Positions 35,882-49,081 are shown, counted from the first letter of the stretch. The stretch: 64,000 nt of DNA from Paracoccaceae bacterium (GCA_014872875.1 WKFI01000007.1:112495-176494), one strand, 5' to 3'. Notes: generated by a model not told the origin, from the sequence alone. Numbers and translations: made by a program.

Positions 35882-37789
35882 TCAGGCGGCTACTGTCTGG
35901 GCCTCGGCATGTTCCCAAGGGCGTACAAAACCGTCCAGAACCTCACCGATCTGCGCGTCACTGGCGCCGTTGGCCTGCATCTGAGCGACAAGGCCTCGTT
36001 TCTTGTCGTCGATGACGCTCACCACACGGGCACTGACGCCAGCCTGTTCCAGCGCGGCGTTATAAACGCGCTCGATCGCGTCCTTGCGCAGGTCCGGCTT
36101 GAAGACCTTGCCCACGGCGGTTTTCGGCAGTTCGTCAAGAATAGTCATATGTTTGGGGATCGCTGCGCGTTCGTGGACATGGACCCGGCAATGTTCCATC
36201 AGCTCATCCTCGGTGACCGAAGCGCCGCCAACCAGTTCGACATAGGCGCAGGGCAGTTCGCCGGAATGGGCGTCCGGCTGGCCGATGGCCCCGGCAAAGG
36301 CCACGGCTTCATGGGCCAAAAGTGCCTCTTCGATCTCTGCCGGGTCGATATTGTGCCCGCCTCGAATGATCAGATCCTTGGCCCGACCTGTGATCCAAAG
36401 GTAGCCGTCTTCGTCCACACGTCCCAGATCACCGGTGCGCAGATATTCGTCCTTGTAGAACAAGTCCGTGTTCTTTTCCGTTTCGGTATAGGTGTTGCCC
36501 GCAAATACGCCCGGGTTCGAAATGCAGATCTCGCCGATTTCGTCAGTGGCGCATTCGACAAGCCCGTCAGCTGTGCCTTTGATGATCTTCACATCCGTAT
36601 AGGGGAACGGAATACCGATCGATCCGACCTTCTTTTCACCATCCGTCGGGTTGCAGGAGACAAGGCATGTCGCCTCGGTCAGACCGTAGCCCTCGACGAT
36701 GGTCACCCCGGTAGCCTCTTCGAACCGGCGGAACAGTTCCAGCGGCAGAGGGGCCGAGCCGGAGAAGGCGGTTTTCACGGTCGAGACATCCGCATCAATC
36801 GGACGCTGCATCTTGGCGGAGATGGCCGTGGGCACCGTGATGATGAACGAGATCTTCCAGCGTTCGATCAATTTCCAGAAATTGTCGAAAACCCCGTCGC
36901 CGCGATAGCCCTGCGGCGTCGGGAACACCACATGGGCACCCGAAGCGACGGCCGCCATCAGGATCACGTGACAGGCAAACACGTGGAACAACGGCAACGG
37001 GCACATGATGTTGTCGTCTTCTGTGAATAGCAGCGTGTGCCCCAGCCAGCCATTGTAGATCATGCCTGAGTACTTGTGCTGCGCAACCTTGGGCATACCG
37101 GTGGTGCCGCCGGTGTGGAAGTAACAGGCCACACGGTCTTCGGTGCTGTCGGCAAAGGTCAGAGTGGTGGGCTGTTTCTTCAGCTCCCGGTAGAAGCTTT
37201 TGTAATCGGCATGGGCCAGCTGTTCCTTGTTTTCGATCTTGGGACGGATCAGCGGCACAATCCATTTCTTGGGCGGCGTCAGATAGTGGTTCAGATCCAC
37301 TTCCAGGACAGTATGAACACCCGGTGCGTGACGCACGGCCTCGGCAACTTTTTGCGCCACATCGGTCTTCGGGAAGGGTTTCAGGGTGACAACCACCTTG
37401 GCCTCGGTTTCCCGCAGGATCGAGGCGATCTGTTCGGGTTCCAACAGCGGGTTGATCGGATTGACGATCCCGGCAATGGCCCCCCCCAGAAGAGTGGTCA
37501 CGGTTTCATTGCAATTGGGCAGGACATAAGCCACCACATCCTTTTCGCCGACCCCAAGAGACCGGAACAGATTTGCCGCCTGACAGGTCCTGGCCAGAAG
37601 CTCGGACCAAGTATAGGTTTCAGCCTTGTCCTGTGGCCCCGAAAAGATCTGATAGCTGATTGCATTATGGTTCGGAAACTTCGACGCCGTGTTGCTGAGC
37701 AGCTCATACAGCGTCTTTGCAACCGGCCGTTCACCCCACGGCATTTCCTGTTCCATGGCAATCTTGTCATTCACGCCGACAAAACCCAT
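35882..37789 (-). CDS. Acyl-CoA synthetase (AMP-forming)
   Basis: A 635-residue member of the ANL adenylate-forming superfamily. The ATP-binding loop is YFHTGGTTGMPKV near residue 200. Adenylation motifs are GYGLTEATCL, YLRTGDLGRVDEDGYLWITG and RGGHNIDPAEIEEALL. The catalytic lysine sits in LPKTAVGKVFKPDLR. It activates a carboxylic acid to its CoA thioester. The chain length or aromatic nature of the substrate cannot be read. GGAGG upstream sets the start (MGFVGVNDK). An esterase gene lies directly downstream beyond the terminator; a functional link is possible but unproven. Confidence 0.92.
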   Translation of the reverse strand: MGFVGVNDKIAMEQEMPWGERPVAKTLYELLSNTASKFPNHNAISYQIFSGPQDKAETYTWSELLARTCQAANLFRSLGVGEKDVVAYVLPNCNETVTTLLGGAIAGIVNPINPLLEPEQIASILRETEAKVVVTLKPFPKTDVAQKVAEAVRHAPGVHTVLEVDLNHYLTPPKKWIVPLIRPKIENKEQLAHADYKSFYRELKKQPTTLTFADSTEDRVACYFHTGGTTGMPKVAQHKYSGMIYNGWLGHTLLFTEDDNIMCPLPLFHVFACHVILMAAVASGAHVVFPTPQGYRGDGVFDNFWKLIERWKISFIITVPTAISAKMQRPIDADVSTVKTAFSGSAPLPLELFRRFEEATGVTIVEGYGLTEATCLVSCNPTDGEKKVGSIGIPFPYTDVKIIKGTADGLVECATDEIGEICISNPGVFAGNTYTETEKNTDLFYKDEYLRTGDLGRVDEDGYLWITGRAKDLIIRGGHNIDPAEIEEALLAHEAVAFAGAIGQPDAHSGELPCAYVELVGGASVTEDELMEHCRVHVHERAAIPKHMTILDELPKTAVGKVFKPDLRKDAIERVYNAALEQAGVSARVVSVIDDKKRGLVAQMQANGASDAQIGEVLDGFVRPWEHAEAQTVAA

Positions 37790-37969
37790 TGACGTCCTCC
37801 CCTCGTCTTCTTTTTCGGCGGGCTGTCGTCCACCCCGCACCGTCTTTTACAAGATGTGTTTTAATAAGCTGCAGCGCAAGCTTCGCCCACGCGTAAGCTT
37901 ACTGGCCTTGCGGTTCTGACGTTGCGCCATTTCAGGATTCTACTCGCCGGAGCTTATTCCCAAGCCGAC

Positions 37970-39769
37970 TTATTCCGCCGCCAGCCCATCGGTGAATTGC
38001 AACCGTGCCAAACGGGCATACAACCCTCCTTGGGCGACCAGCTGATCATGTGTGCCAGTCGCAACCACGCGGCCTTCCTCCAGAACGACGATGCGGTCGG
38101 CCTTTTTGACCGTTGCCAGACGATGGGCCACAATCAATGTGGTTCTCCCCTGACTCAGTTCATCCACAGCAGCCTGCACCAAGCGTTCGCTTTCAGCGTC
38201 AAGTGCACTGGTTGCCTCGTCCAGCAGCAATACCGGCGCGTCGCGCAAGATCGCACGCGCTATGGCGATGCGTTGCTTCTGTCCCCCCGACAACATCACG
38301 CCACGTTCGCCAAGATAGCTGTCATAGCCTTCGGGCAAAGCAGAGATAAAATCATGCGCTGCAGCTGCCCGTGCTGCGGCCTGCACCTCGGCATCCGTGG
38401 CTTCAGGGCGCCCAAAGCGGATGTTGTCCATGGCCGAAGAAGCAAAGATGACCGGATCCTGCGGCACGATTGCCATCGCTTTGCGGAAGTCGTCGCGGGC
38501 CACGGTGGTCAGATCCTGACCATCCATTCGAACCGAGCCCTGGTTTGGGTCATAGAACCGCTGAATCAACTGAATGATCGTTGTCTTGCCCGCACCGGAC
38601 GGACCAACAAAGGCAACCGTCTCACCGGGTTGGATCGACAGGTTGACCTGGTCCAGAGCCGCCGTGTCAGGCCTTGCAGGATAGCGAAAGGAGACATTGT
38701 CAAACGTGATCTCGCCGCGCACCGGCTGGACCAACGCTGTGGGGTGTTCGGGGTCTTGAATGCGGTCTTGGGCATTGAGCAGTTCAACCAGACGCTCGGT
38801 CGCGCCTGCTGCGCGCTGCAGCTCGCTCCAGATCTCGGACAGGGCGGCAACAGACCCGGCCACCAGAACCGCGTAGATTACGAACTGGATCAACGTGCCT
38901 TCGGTCATCAACCCGGCGCGCACGTCATTGGCCCCCATCCAAAGCACGCCGACGATGCCGGTGAAGACCAGGAAGATCACGATCACTGTCAGATAGGCAC
39001 GGGTACGGATCCGCTTGCGCGACACATCATAAGAGGTTTCGGTCAGCTCGGCAAAGCTGGCGCGGCTCGCCCCTTCATTGGTAAAGGCCTGCACGGTCTG
39101 CACGGCACTCAGCGCTTCGCCTGCATTCCCCGAGGACGCAGCGATCCAGTCCTGATTGTCCTTGCTGACCTTGCGCAGACGACGCCCCAGAACCAGGATC
39201 GGCACAATCACGGCCGGAACGATCAGCAGTACCATGGCCGTCAGTTTGGCCGAGGTCAGCAGCATCAGCACCAGCCCCCCCATGAACAACAGCATATTAC
39301 GCAGGGCGATCGAGACGGACGATCCCAGCACCGATTGAATCAGCGTCGTGTCTGTGGTGATCCGGCTCAGAACCTCGCCGGTCATGATCTTTTCGAAAAA
39401 CTCGGGGCTCATGCCAATGACCCGGTCGAATACCGCCATGCGGATATCCGCCACGACCCGTTCGCCCAACTTGGTTACCAGCGCATAGCGCAGCCCCGTG
39501 CCCACGGCCAACAAACCCGCGATCCCCAAGGCCGCGAGGAAGTATTGATCCAGTATTTCACTCGCATCTACGCGAAAACTGTCCACCACGCGGCGCACGG
39601 CAACGGGCAACGTCAGAGACAATCCTGCCGTCATAACCAAGGCACAGGTCGCCGCAAGCATCAGCAGCTTGTAGGGCCGCATGAACGGCCATAACGCAGA
39701 CAACACCCCGATCTTGCGGGACGACTGACGTTCCTCGGTTGCGTTTGGGGCCGTATTGTTTCGCGCCAT
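37970..39769 (-). CDS. ABC exporter, fused permease-ATPase (MsbA/lipid-multidrug type)
   Basis: A 599-residue half-transporter. Six transmembrane helices occupy about residues 20-320. The ATPase domain has Walker A GPSGAGKTT (about residue 385), signature LSGGQKQRIAIARAIL and Walker B VLLLDEATSALD. It would work as a homodimer exporting lipid, peptide or hydrophobic drug. The start (MARNNTAPNATEER) has AGAGGA upstream; longer readings add unrelated sequence. Clusters of this type often carry a generic lipid A exporter annotation, but the substrate here is unknown. Confidence 0.9.
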   Translation of the reverse strand: MARNNTAPNATEERQSSRKIGVLSALWPFMRPYKLLMLAATCALVMTAGLSLTLPVAVRRVVDSFRVDASEILDQYFLAALGIAGLLAVGTGLRYALVTKLGERVVADIRMAVFDRVIGMSPEFFEKIMTGEVLSRITTDTTLIQSVLGSSVSIALRNMLLFMGGLVLMLLTSAKLTAMVLLIVPAVIVPILVLGRRLRKVSKDNQDWIAASSGNAGEALSAVQTVQAFTNEGASRASFAELTETSYDVSRKRIRTRAYLTVIVIFLVFTGIVGVLWMGANDVRAGLMTEGTLIQFVIYAVLVAGSVAALSEIWSELQRAAGATERLVELLNAQDRIQDPEHPTALVQPVRGEITFDNVSFRYPARPDTAALDQVNLSIQPGETVAFVGPSGAGKTTIIQLIQRFYDPNQGSVRMDGQDLTTVARDDFRKAMAIVPQDPVIFASSAMDNIRFGRPEATDAEVQAAARAAAAHDFISALPEGYDSYLGERGVMLSGGQKQRIAIARAILRDAPVLLLDEATSALDAESERLVQAAVDELSQGRTTLIVAHRLATVKKADRIVVLEEGRVVATGTHDQLVAQGGLYARLARLQFTDGLAAE

Positions 39770-39907
39770 TTCGGGTCCTCTGGCTGGCAGATGTCGGGCC
39801 TCTAGGGTCCCGAAGGTTCCAAGCTTCATGACGGCCCCTGCGACAAGCGTCAAGCGGGCAGATACCACGCTTTCCGTCGCAGGCTTGCTCTATTCCCCAA
39901 CGATTGC

Positions 39908-40981
39908 TCATTCGGGCGTGGCAGATTTCCGCATCTGGGCTGGGGTTCGATCATATTCGGCTCGAAAACACTTGGAGAAATGGCTCGCCGTCTGAAAACC
40001 GCAGGCCAGAGCTACGTCCAAAACGCTGGATCGCGTCTGGGTCAGCAGGAAATAGGCCCTCCGCAGGCGCAGACGCATATAGTACTGTTTCGGGGATTGA
40101 TTCAGATAAGTTCGGAACAGACGCTCGAGTTGCCGGGTCGAGACCCCGACACGCTGCGCCAATTCCGATGGCGGGAGGGGGAATTCCAGGTTGTGTTCCA
40201 TGTCCCGAACAGCATCCGCCAGTTTGGGATTGCGAACACGGGATTGAGCCGGTGCGTCTACGCTTGCCCCTTTCTGAAGCTGCTGGATTGTCGTGTAGTT
40301 CATGCTTTCCGCGACGGCTTCGGCAAAACCCGATCCGTGATCCTGCGCGATCAGGTCCAGGAACAAGTCGATGGAGGATACCCCACCCGAGGTCGTGCAG
40401 CGCCGATCCTGCACCACGTGCGGCCGGTCGCTGAGTTCAACATCCGGAAACCGCTCGCAGAAACTGTCGCGAAACTGCCAATGCAGGGTCGCTGATGAAC
40501 TGTCTAACAAGCCGGCTTCGGCCATGGCAAAGGCTGCTGTGGCAAGCCCGGACACCCGCACTCCGCCTCGTGCATGACGGGTTAACCAAACCCCCAGCTT
40601 GCGGTTCGTCAGCTGTTGATTGTGCCATCCCCCGACCAGCACGATGTCCGAAGGCTGCACGCAGGTTTCCAGTGTCTCCTGAACTTGTGTCTGTGTTCCG
40701 ATCGACGAAGTAACAGCCCCGAATTCGATGCCGCATAGCACCCAATCATACAGTTCCCGCCCGGCGCAAAGATTGGCGCTTTGCAAGGTCTCAAGAGCCG
40801 AAGTCAAAGACAGCATTGAAAAATTCTGCAGCAAGACAAAATGAAATCTGTGAAGCTGCTGGCCTTTGATTTCCTCTGTCATCGAGGACGGACCGGAGGA
40901 CGTATTCGGCCGTGGTTTCGCGGCGGCATTGCCGGTGGATTTACTCAGATCGAAGTTGGGCTGTGACGCGGTCATTGGCAT
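39908..40981 (-). CDS. GlxA-type AraC-family transcriptional regulator
   Basis: A 357-residue regulator. The N-terminal part (about residues 35-210) is a DJ-1/PfpI-like domain (HFVLLQNFSMLSLTSALETL). The C-terminal 110 residues carry two AraC helix-turn-helix motifs: LAQRVGVSTRQLERLFRTYL and VLDVALACGFQTASHFSKCF. This GlxA-like layout is found in regulators of choline, carnitine, arginine and glycine betaine catabolism (GbdR, CdhR, ArgR). The start near MPMTASQPN is uncertain by two to three codons. It is convergent with no partner; the likely target is unknown. Confidence 0.87.
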   Translation of the reverse strand: MPMTASQPNFDLSKSTGNAAAKPRPNTSSGPSSMTEEIKGQQLHRFHFVLLQNFSMLSLTSALETLQSANLCAGRELYDWVLCGIEFGAVTSSIGTQTQVQETLETCVQPSDIVLVGGWHNQQLTNRKLGVWLTRHARGGVRVSGLATAAFAMAEAGLLDSSSATLHWQFRDSFCERFPDVELSDRPHVVQDRRCTTSGGVSSIDLFLDLIAQDHGSGFAEAVAESMNYTTIQQLQKGASVDAPAQSRVRNPKLADAVRDMEHNLEFPLPPSELAQRVGVSTRQLERLFRTYLNQSPKQYYMRLRLRRAYFLLTQTRSSVLDVALACGFQTASHFSKCFRAEYDRTPAQMRKSATPE

Positions 40982-41160
40982 TTCTGACACGAGGGCCTGA
41001 GAGCAGGCAGGTAGTTTGAAGACAGGACCAAGGGTGATGAATGCGGAATCATCTTGCCCGGGTCGGCTGGAATGCAAGCTTGCTCCGTCACCAAGAGACA
41101 CGTCAAGAAAATATACTCGGTGCAGCTGCCAGGCCCAACCAATAGCCAGCCCGTGATCCT

Positions 41161-41511
41161 TTACTCCACATCCCAATCGTCATCGAATGGCAGTTCACCA
41201 ATGGCCATCCAGGCAGCTCGGACCCGCGCGACACGACTGTCATGCCAAGTTCTGAAAACGATATCGAAGCCGGTGCGTGTCACATCTTCGGCCACGATTT
41301 CGGCCCGGATTGCAGCCGATGAGTCCATGTCCCACAACGAGATTGAAACCTGTACGGCCGGCGCCGAAGAAAACTTCTCGTCAAAGCGGATCTGCTTGCG
41401 CCGTTCCCGTGGACCTTCTCCTGTCCACATCGGGCCATTGTCCACATAATCGGCAAAAATCTCGATATCGCCCTGAGCGATGCCCGTTCTGGGGTTGCGG
41501 AGTCGCTTCAT
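41161..41511 (-). CDS. Small H-type lectin domain protein
   Basis: A 116-residue protein with the H-type lectin (discoidin/Helix-agglutinin-like) pattern: IRFDEKFSSAPAVQVSISLW at about residues 41-60 and GFDIVFRTWHDSRVARVRAA at about residues 81-100, ending in an acidic tail (DDDWDV). There is no signal peptide, so it is not obviously secreted. H-type lectins bind N-acetylgalactosamine-like sugars as trimers or hexamers in invertebrates; bacterial members are poorly studied. The start at ATG was preferred to a TTG two codons earlier. It lies downstream of the atp terminator but upstream of the AraC gene on the same strand. Confidence 0.75.
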   Translation of the reverse strand: MKRLRNPRTGIAQGDIEIFADYVDNGPMWTGEGPRERRKQIRFDEKFSSAPAVQVSISLWDMDSSAAIRAEIVAEDVTRTGFDIVFRTWHDSRVARVRAAWMAIGELPFDDDWDVE

Positions 41512-41571
41512 GCTCAACCCAAGTCATAGTCATTCTGACACAGACTAAATCAACACTTGCAGAAATGACCA

Positions 41572-41607
41572 GAAAAATAAAAACCGGCCTCGATCCGAGG
41601 CCGGTTT
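41572..41607 (-). terminator. Rho-independent terminator of the F1 ATP synthase operon
   Basis: AAACCGGCCTCG (41581-41592) pairs with CGAGGCCGGTTT (41596-41607). On the minus strand it is followed by TTTATTTTTCTGG. It begins about 25 nt after the atpC stop and ends the five-gene transcript. Confidence 0.9.
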
Positions 41608-41632
41608 CGTTACTTCGGGATCGGTCAGATCC

Positions 41633-42043
41633 TCAGAGGCTCATATGGGTGCCAAGCGCTTCCATGTCCGCCAGCAATTTAGCCGCGTCGTCCACAAGCG
41701 TATGGTGCTGGTTTTCCTTGGCGGTGTCGTGTGCTGCGCGGGCAGTCGCGATCATGTCATCCAGATGGGCACGGGTCATTTCGGTGACCGGGATCGCCTT
41801 TTCGGCGAGGACCGACAGGCCCTCGGATCCGAGTTCGGCAAAACCGCCCGTGACCACGTATTCCGAGGTTCCTTCAGGGCTTTCGACCTTCAGGACGCCG
41901 GGCCGCAGGGTGGTGATCAGCGGTGCGTGGTTCGGCATCGCTGTCATGTCCCCTTCGGCGCCAGGGATCTGGACCGCAGTGGCCTGGAGCGAAGCAAGGC
42001 TCCGCTCGGGGCTCACCAGGTCGAATTGCATGGTATCAGCCAT
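41633..42043 (-). CDS. atpC: F1 ATP synthase epsilon subunit
   Basis: A 136-residue protein: beta-sandwich ([34 protein letters not shown]) followed by a helical C-terminal part ([20 protein letters not shown]). The epsilon subunit forms the rotor base with gamma and can inhibit ATP hydrolysis. It is the last gene of the operon, 11 nt after atpD, and is followed by the operon terminator. Confidence 0.97.
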   Translation of the reverse strand: MADTMQFDLVSPERSLASLQATAVQIPGAEGDMTAMPNHAPLITTLRPGVLKVESPEGTSEYVVTGGFAELGSEGLSVLAEKAIPVTEMTRAHLDDMIATARAAHDTAKENQHHTLVDDAAKLLADMEALGTHMSL

Positions 42044-42054
42044 AAGGGCCCTCC

Positions 42055-43500
<1,446 letters not shown>

Positions 43501-44376
43501 TTAGAGCGCCTCAGCGCCCGAAATGATTTCAATCAGCTCGTTGGTGATCACGGCTTGACGCGAACGGTTGAACTCGATGGTCAGCTTGTCGATCATGTCG
43601 CCCGCGTTGCGGGTCGCGTTGTCCATCGCGCTCATCCGGGCACCCTGTTCGGATGCGCCATTCTCCAGCAGAGCCGAGAAGATCTGGGTTGCCACGCCAC
43701 GAGGCAGCAGATCGGCCAGGATGGCCTCTTCACTGGGCTCGTAGTCATAGACAGCACCGCCTTCAGCCTCTTCCGCAGCGTCATAGGACGCCGGAATGAT
43801 CTGCTGCGCCGTCGGGATCTGCGTCACGACGTTGACGAACTCCGAATAGAAGATCGTGGCAACGTCGAACTCACCCGCGTCGAACCGGTTCAGAATGTCC
43901 CGTGCGATATCCTGCGCGTTGGAATACCCAAGGCGCTTGATCTCGGACAGGTCCACATGGCCGACGAAATCGTTCTCGAAGTCCCGCTTCAGCTGGTCAC
44001 GGCCCTTTTTGCCGACGGTCAGGATCTTGACCGTCTTGCCCTGCGCTTTCAGCTCAGTGGCCTTTAGGCGTGCCATCTTGGCAATGTTCGAGTTGAAGCC
44101 GCCGCACAGACCGCGTTCCGCAGTCAGTACGACCAGCAGCTGAACCTGATCGCTCCCGGTGCCGCGAAGCAGCTTGGGGGCAGAGTCGCTGCCGCCGACC
44201 GAAGCGGCCAGCCCAGCCATGACGGCGTTGAACCGTTTGGCATAGGGGCGAGCTTCCTCGGCAGCTTCCTGTGCCCGCCGCAGTTTTGCGGCGGCCACCA
44301 TCTGCATGGCTTTGGTGATCTTGCGGGTCGATTTGACCGACTCGATCCTGTTTTTAAGGTCCTTGAGAGAAGGCAT
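43501..44376 (-). CDS. atpG: F1 ATP synthase gamma subunit
   Basis: A 291-residue rotor shaft. The N-terminal helix [20 protein letters not shown] leads into the coiled coil, [15 protein letters not shown] is in the central globular part, and the C-terminal helix has [20 protein letters not shown]. It couples rotation of the membrane ring to catalysis. It is 21 nt upstream of atpD in the operon. Confidence 0.98.
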   Translation of the reverse strand: MPSLKDLKNRIESVKSTRKITKAMQMVAAAKLRRAQEAAEEARPYAKRFNAVMAGLAASVGGSDSAPKLLRGTGSDQVQLLVVLTAERGLCGGFNSNIAKMARLKATELKAQGKTVKILTVGKKGRDQLKRDFENDFVGHVDLSEIKRLGYSNAQDIARDILNRFDAGEFDVATIFYSEFVNVVTQIPTAQQIIPASYDAAEEAEGGAVYDYEPSEEAILADLLPRGVATQIFSALLENGASEQGARMSAMDNATRNAGDMIDKLTIEFNRSRQAVITNELIEIISGAEAL

Positions 44377-44391
44377 GTCCCGTCTCTCTCC

Positions 44392-45930
<1,539 letters not shown>

Positions 45931-46491
45931 TTATCCGACCTCTTTCATTGCATTCTGGAGGGAGTTGAGCTTGGAGCGGATCGAACTGTCGATCATCTTC
46001 GAGCCCACTTTAACGACAAGACCGCCAATGATGGATTCATCGACGGTCGCATTGATAGTAACGTCTTTTCCGACGCGCTCGGCCAGTGTTTTGGCCAGCT
46101 TGTCCGACTGGGTCTTGGTCAGCGCCTTGGCCGAGGTCACTTCGGCAACAACTTCGCCGCGGGCTTCGGCCAGCATGTCACGCAAAACGGCGATCAGCTG
46201 AGGGACGGCGAACAGACGGCGCTTCTGTGCCATCAAAGCCAGCGATTTCTGCATCACCGGCGACAGGTTCATCTTCTGAGCGACGGCAGTGATCGCGGCC
46301 TGCTGCTCATCGCGCGAAATCAGCGGCGAGTTGATCAGATCGCTCAGATCTGCGCTGTCGGCCAGCGCCGCAGACAAATCATTGATGCTGGTTTCAAGAC
46401 CATCGAGGTTCTTGTTCTCTTCCGCGATCTCGAAGATCGCAGTAGCATAGCGCTTGGCTATGCCTGCGGAAATCGAAGCTGGTTCGGACAC
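45931..46491 (-). CDS. atpH: F1 ATP synthase delta subunit
   Basis: A 186-residue protein that tethers F1 to the peripheral stalk. The GTG start (VSEPASISAGIAKRYATAIF) was chosen because it gives the usual length and N-terminal helix, with AAGGGTGG just upstream; an upstream reading adds 43 residues with no similarity. The C-terminal VTINATVDESIIGGLVVKVG matches the family. It is the first gene of atpHAGDC; F0 genes are not in the window, which is usual for alphaproteobacteria. Confidence 0.96.
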   Translation of the reverse strand: MSEPASISAGIAKRYATAIFEIAEENKNLDGLETSINDLSAALADSADLSDLINSPLISRDEQQAAITAVAQKMNLSPVMQKSLALMAQKRRLFAVPQLIAVLRDMLAEARGEVVAEVTSAKALTKTQSDKLAKTLAERVGKDVTINATVDESIIGGLVVKVGSKMIDSSIRSKLNSLQNAMKEVG

Positions 46492-47304
46492 GTCCACCCT
46501 TCCGATATCTGGCCCCGGTTGGCTGGCTGTGAAGCGGCGTCCGGGGGCGTGAATAAGCCCGCCGTATCGGCAGGGCTCGAAAATCAGCGTGGATGTAGCA
46601 GAGCGGACCCAACCTAGCAACCGCCTATAGCGTTAACAGGAATTTCATGAATTTGTTTAATATCAAATACTTACCCCACCTGCGACCGTTTGCACCCGAA
46701 AACCGCAGTGAAAAATGTTACCAAAGTGCAGGTTTTTGCGATTCCTCGCCTTGAAATTCAGCCGTTGAAACCGGCTTGGCAGCCAAAATCGACTCCAATT
46801 GATCCGGGACCGGCACATCCGGGCGTTGTGAAATGTCCTTCTGGTTCCATTCTATATTTCGGTGAGGGTTCTGCAGCCGCCCCCTCAACCCATAGCGGAA
46901 ACAGATCGGCCTCGGCGCACGCCGCCGCCGACACGGCGAACGCGCACTGAGTTGCTTTGACTATTGTGGCTGGGACGACCACACACCCGAAGGCGTTACC
47001 GCGAACATCGAGTCCCCGAAAAACGACGCAGAGAACGCTCCCGTGCGCTCTATCAATTTTTGAAGATGCGGCAATGTCGCCGAGGGTTCACACCCGGTTG
47101 CCTCCGTTTCCCTGAGCAACGGAGCCAAATTGTTAGCATCAACAGCGGCGGACCAACGAGAGCTTGGGACATCGTGTGTGACGTCCGCTCGATCACCGAA
47201 AACCAACCGATCTGGCCGCGAGCCTACACTACGAGTTGCTTCGGAAGAACCGCATCATCCTGGCGTCCGCAAGCTCGCCAAGTCACGCAACACGGACCTT
47301 GGAC
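46492..47304. other. Long region with no supported gene upstream of the atp operon
   Basis: About 800 nt between the atpH start and the methyltransferase terminator. The first 180 nt (to about 46,750) are AT-rich and should contain the atp promoter and leader; a TATAGG lies near 46,625 on the minus strand. The rest holds overlapping short frames on both strands (75-190 codons), none with a recognisable domain or a convincing ribosome-binding site. There is one small hairpin, CTCCGTT/AACGGAG, near 47,105-47,125. No tRNA or known RNA family was recognised. A decayed gene or an unknown RNA is possible. Confidence 0.5.
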
Positions 47305-47352
47305 AAAAAAGGCCGCCATTTGTCCTGTAGGGTCGCAAGTGGAGGACGGCCT
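47305..47352 (-). terminator. Terminator-like hairpin after the methyltransferase gene
   Basis: On the minus strand AGGCCGTCC pairs imperfectly with GGCGGCCT across a loop of about 26 nt, followed immediately by TTTTTTG. The stop of the methyltransferase is about 30 nt upstream. Confidence 0.55.
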
Positions 47353-47383
47353 GCAACCTGAAGTCCCACGGATCGGCAAAGTG

Positions 47384-48130
47384 TTATGCCGGCTTGGGGA
47401 TCGGATTGGACAGGCCCTCCAAAATGCGGATGCCAGCGGCCGACTTGTCCTTGACTGCGGCGCCGCCCGGTGGGCTCACCCGTTTGGAGACCTCGACCAA
47501 GAAAACACCACCTGCCAGAACGGTCGGTAATTTGCGGCCGGTCTTCTCGAACAAAGGCCCTGCCTTGAGCCAGAATCGCCGCTGGGACGGCAGTTGGAAC
47601 AGAGCGGCCGCGTGGTGTTCAACTGTGAAATGGTGGGTGCGCAGCTGGCTTTCCAACTGACCCAAGGTATAAGGTCTGCCAAATCCGAAAGGGGTCAGAT
47701 CCGAACGTGACCACAACCCGGCCCGGTTCGGCACGACAAAGATCGCCTTGCCCCCTGGCCCCAAGACACGCCAGCATTCTTCCAGCAGTTTTGTCGGCTG
47801 TTCCGAGGTTTCCAGCCCGTGCATCACCACCAGCCGGTCCACGCGCCCCGTGTCCAGTGGCCAAAGGGTCTCTTCAGTCAGCACTGAGACGTTGGGCATC
47901 CCTGCGGGCCATTGCATGACCCCCTGTGGCCCGGGCATCAGACCGATCACCCGGCGCGCATCCGCCAGATATGGCCGTAGCAACGGCACGGCAAAGCCAA
48001 AGCCGACCACCGTCTGCCCCTGCGCTTCGGGCCAGATCTGCAGCAGTCGCCCACGGATCGACGCCTGCGCAGCCCGGCCCAGGGTGCTGCGGTAATAAAA
48101 ATTCCTCAAGTCCTGCACATCGAGATGCAT
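47384..48130 (-). CDS. SAM-dependent methyltransferase, class I
   Basis: A 248-residue protein with a Rossmann-like methyltransferase domain. The SAM-binding region is [20 protein letters not shown], a variant of the G-x-G loop. [20 protein letters not shown] and [20 protein letters not shown] (around residues 120-140) match the post-motif strands of the UbiE/Methyltransf_11 type. The substrate is unknown. The start (MHLDVQDL) has AGGAG 13 nt upstream, a little far. It is divergent from gloB with about 60 nt between the starts. In alphaproteobacteria this methyltransferase-gloB pairing recurs. Confidence 0.78.
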   Translation of the reverse strand: MHLDVQDLRNFYYRSTLGRAAQASIRGRLLQIWPEAQGQTVVGFGFAVPLLRPYLADARRVIGLMPGPQGVMQWPAGMPNVSVLTEETLWPLDTGRVDRLVVMHGLETSEQPTKLLEECWRVLGPGGKAIFVVPNRAGLWSRSDLTPFGFGRPYTLGQLESQLRTHHFTVEHHAAALFQLPSQRRFWLKAGPLFEKTGRKLPTVLAGGVFLVEVSKRVSPPGGAAVKDKSAAGIRILEGLSNPIPKPA

Positions 48131-48191
48131 TGCGGCTGCCTGCTCCTTGGGCCAAGCTGGGGGCAGTTTAGCAACGATGAGCCGAATGACC

Positions 48192-48959
48192 ATGCCCCTT
48201 GAGATCCTGACCATCCCCTGCCTCAGCGACAACTACGCTTTTCTGGCCCATGACGCCAAAAGTGGAGAAACCGCTCTGGTGGATGCGCCCGAAGCCGCGC
48301 CGATCCTGGCCGCACTGAAGTCGCGGAGATGGACGCTGAGTCACGTTCTGTTGACCCACCACCACTGGGATCATGTCGACGCCTTGGATGACATCCTGGC
48401 CGCCCATCCTGCAAAAGTCATAGGGGCAGCACAGGACGCCGCGCGTCTGCCGAAGCTGGACCTGGCTGTCAACGAAGGCGACAGTTTCAAGATTGGGGAC
48501 GAAGCCGTGGGTGTTCTGGATGTTTCGGGACACACTGTCGGACATATTGCTTTTCACATCCCGACCAGTGCCGCCGTGTTCACCGCAGACAGTTTGATGG
48601 CGCTTGGATGCGGTCGCTTGTTCGAAGGTACGCCGGATCAGATGTGGGAAAGTCTGTCCAAACTGGCCGCCCTACCCGAAGACACCGTCGTGTATTCCGG
48701 TCATGAGTACACACAGGCCAATGGTCGTTTTGCCGAAACCATCGAACCCGGCAATGCCGATCTGCAAGCCCGGATTGCAGACATCGCCCGCGCTCGCGCA
48801 AATGGTGAATCCACCGTGCCATCGTCCCTGTCGCTAGAACTGGCTACAAACCCGTTTCTGCGCCCCCAAAGCCCGGAAATCCGCGACCGTTTGGGCATGC
48901 AGGACGCGCCAGACGTAGAAGTTTTCGCCGAAGTTCGACGGCGCAAAGACAACTTCTGA
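48192..48959 (+). CDS. gloB: Hydroxyacylglutathione hydrolase (glyoxalase II)
   Basis: A 255-residue metallo-beta-lactamase-fold enzyme, the family's usual length. The dinuclear metal site is THHHWDHVD (about residues 55-63), DVSGHTVGH (about residues 112-120) and [12 protein letters not shown]. The C-terminal substrate-binding segment is [11 protein letters not shown]. It hydrolyses S-lactoylglutathione in methylglyoxal detoxification. Three ATGs lie within 15 nt; MPLEIL was chosen for agreement with family N-termini, but a start two or five codons earlier is possible. Confidence 0.94.
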   Translation: MPLEILTIPCLSDNYAFLAHDAKSGETALVDAPEAAPILAALKSRRWTLSHVLLTHHHWDHVDALDDILAAHPAKVIGAAQDAARLPKLDLAVNEGDSFKIGDEAVGVLDVSGHTVGHIAFHIPTSAAVFTADSLMALGCGRLFEGTPDQMWESLSKLAALPEDTVVYSGHEYTQANGRFAETIEPGNADLQARIADIARARANGESTVPSSLSLELATNPFLRPQSPEIRDRLGMQDAPDVEVFAEVRRRKDNF

Positions 48960-49081
48960 TCGCGCACAGCCTGTGCAACACTATTTCTTTCAAAACAAAT
49001 GTGACCGGAATTTGAAAGAAAAGCCTTGAAGCCAGCGCTCGATCAACCAAACTCTAATACTATGAGGACATGGTTGGTCCC

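Noticed and set aside
37922..39694. A 590-codon plus-strand frame, histidine- and glutamine-rich
   Set aside because: Antisense to the ABC exporter, whose Walker and signature motifs are clear.
46964..47530. A 188-codon plus-strand frame in the gap upstream of the atp operon
   Set aside because: It is arginine-rich, runs antisense into the methyltransferase gene, and has no recognised domain.
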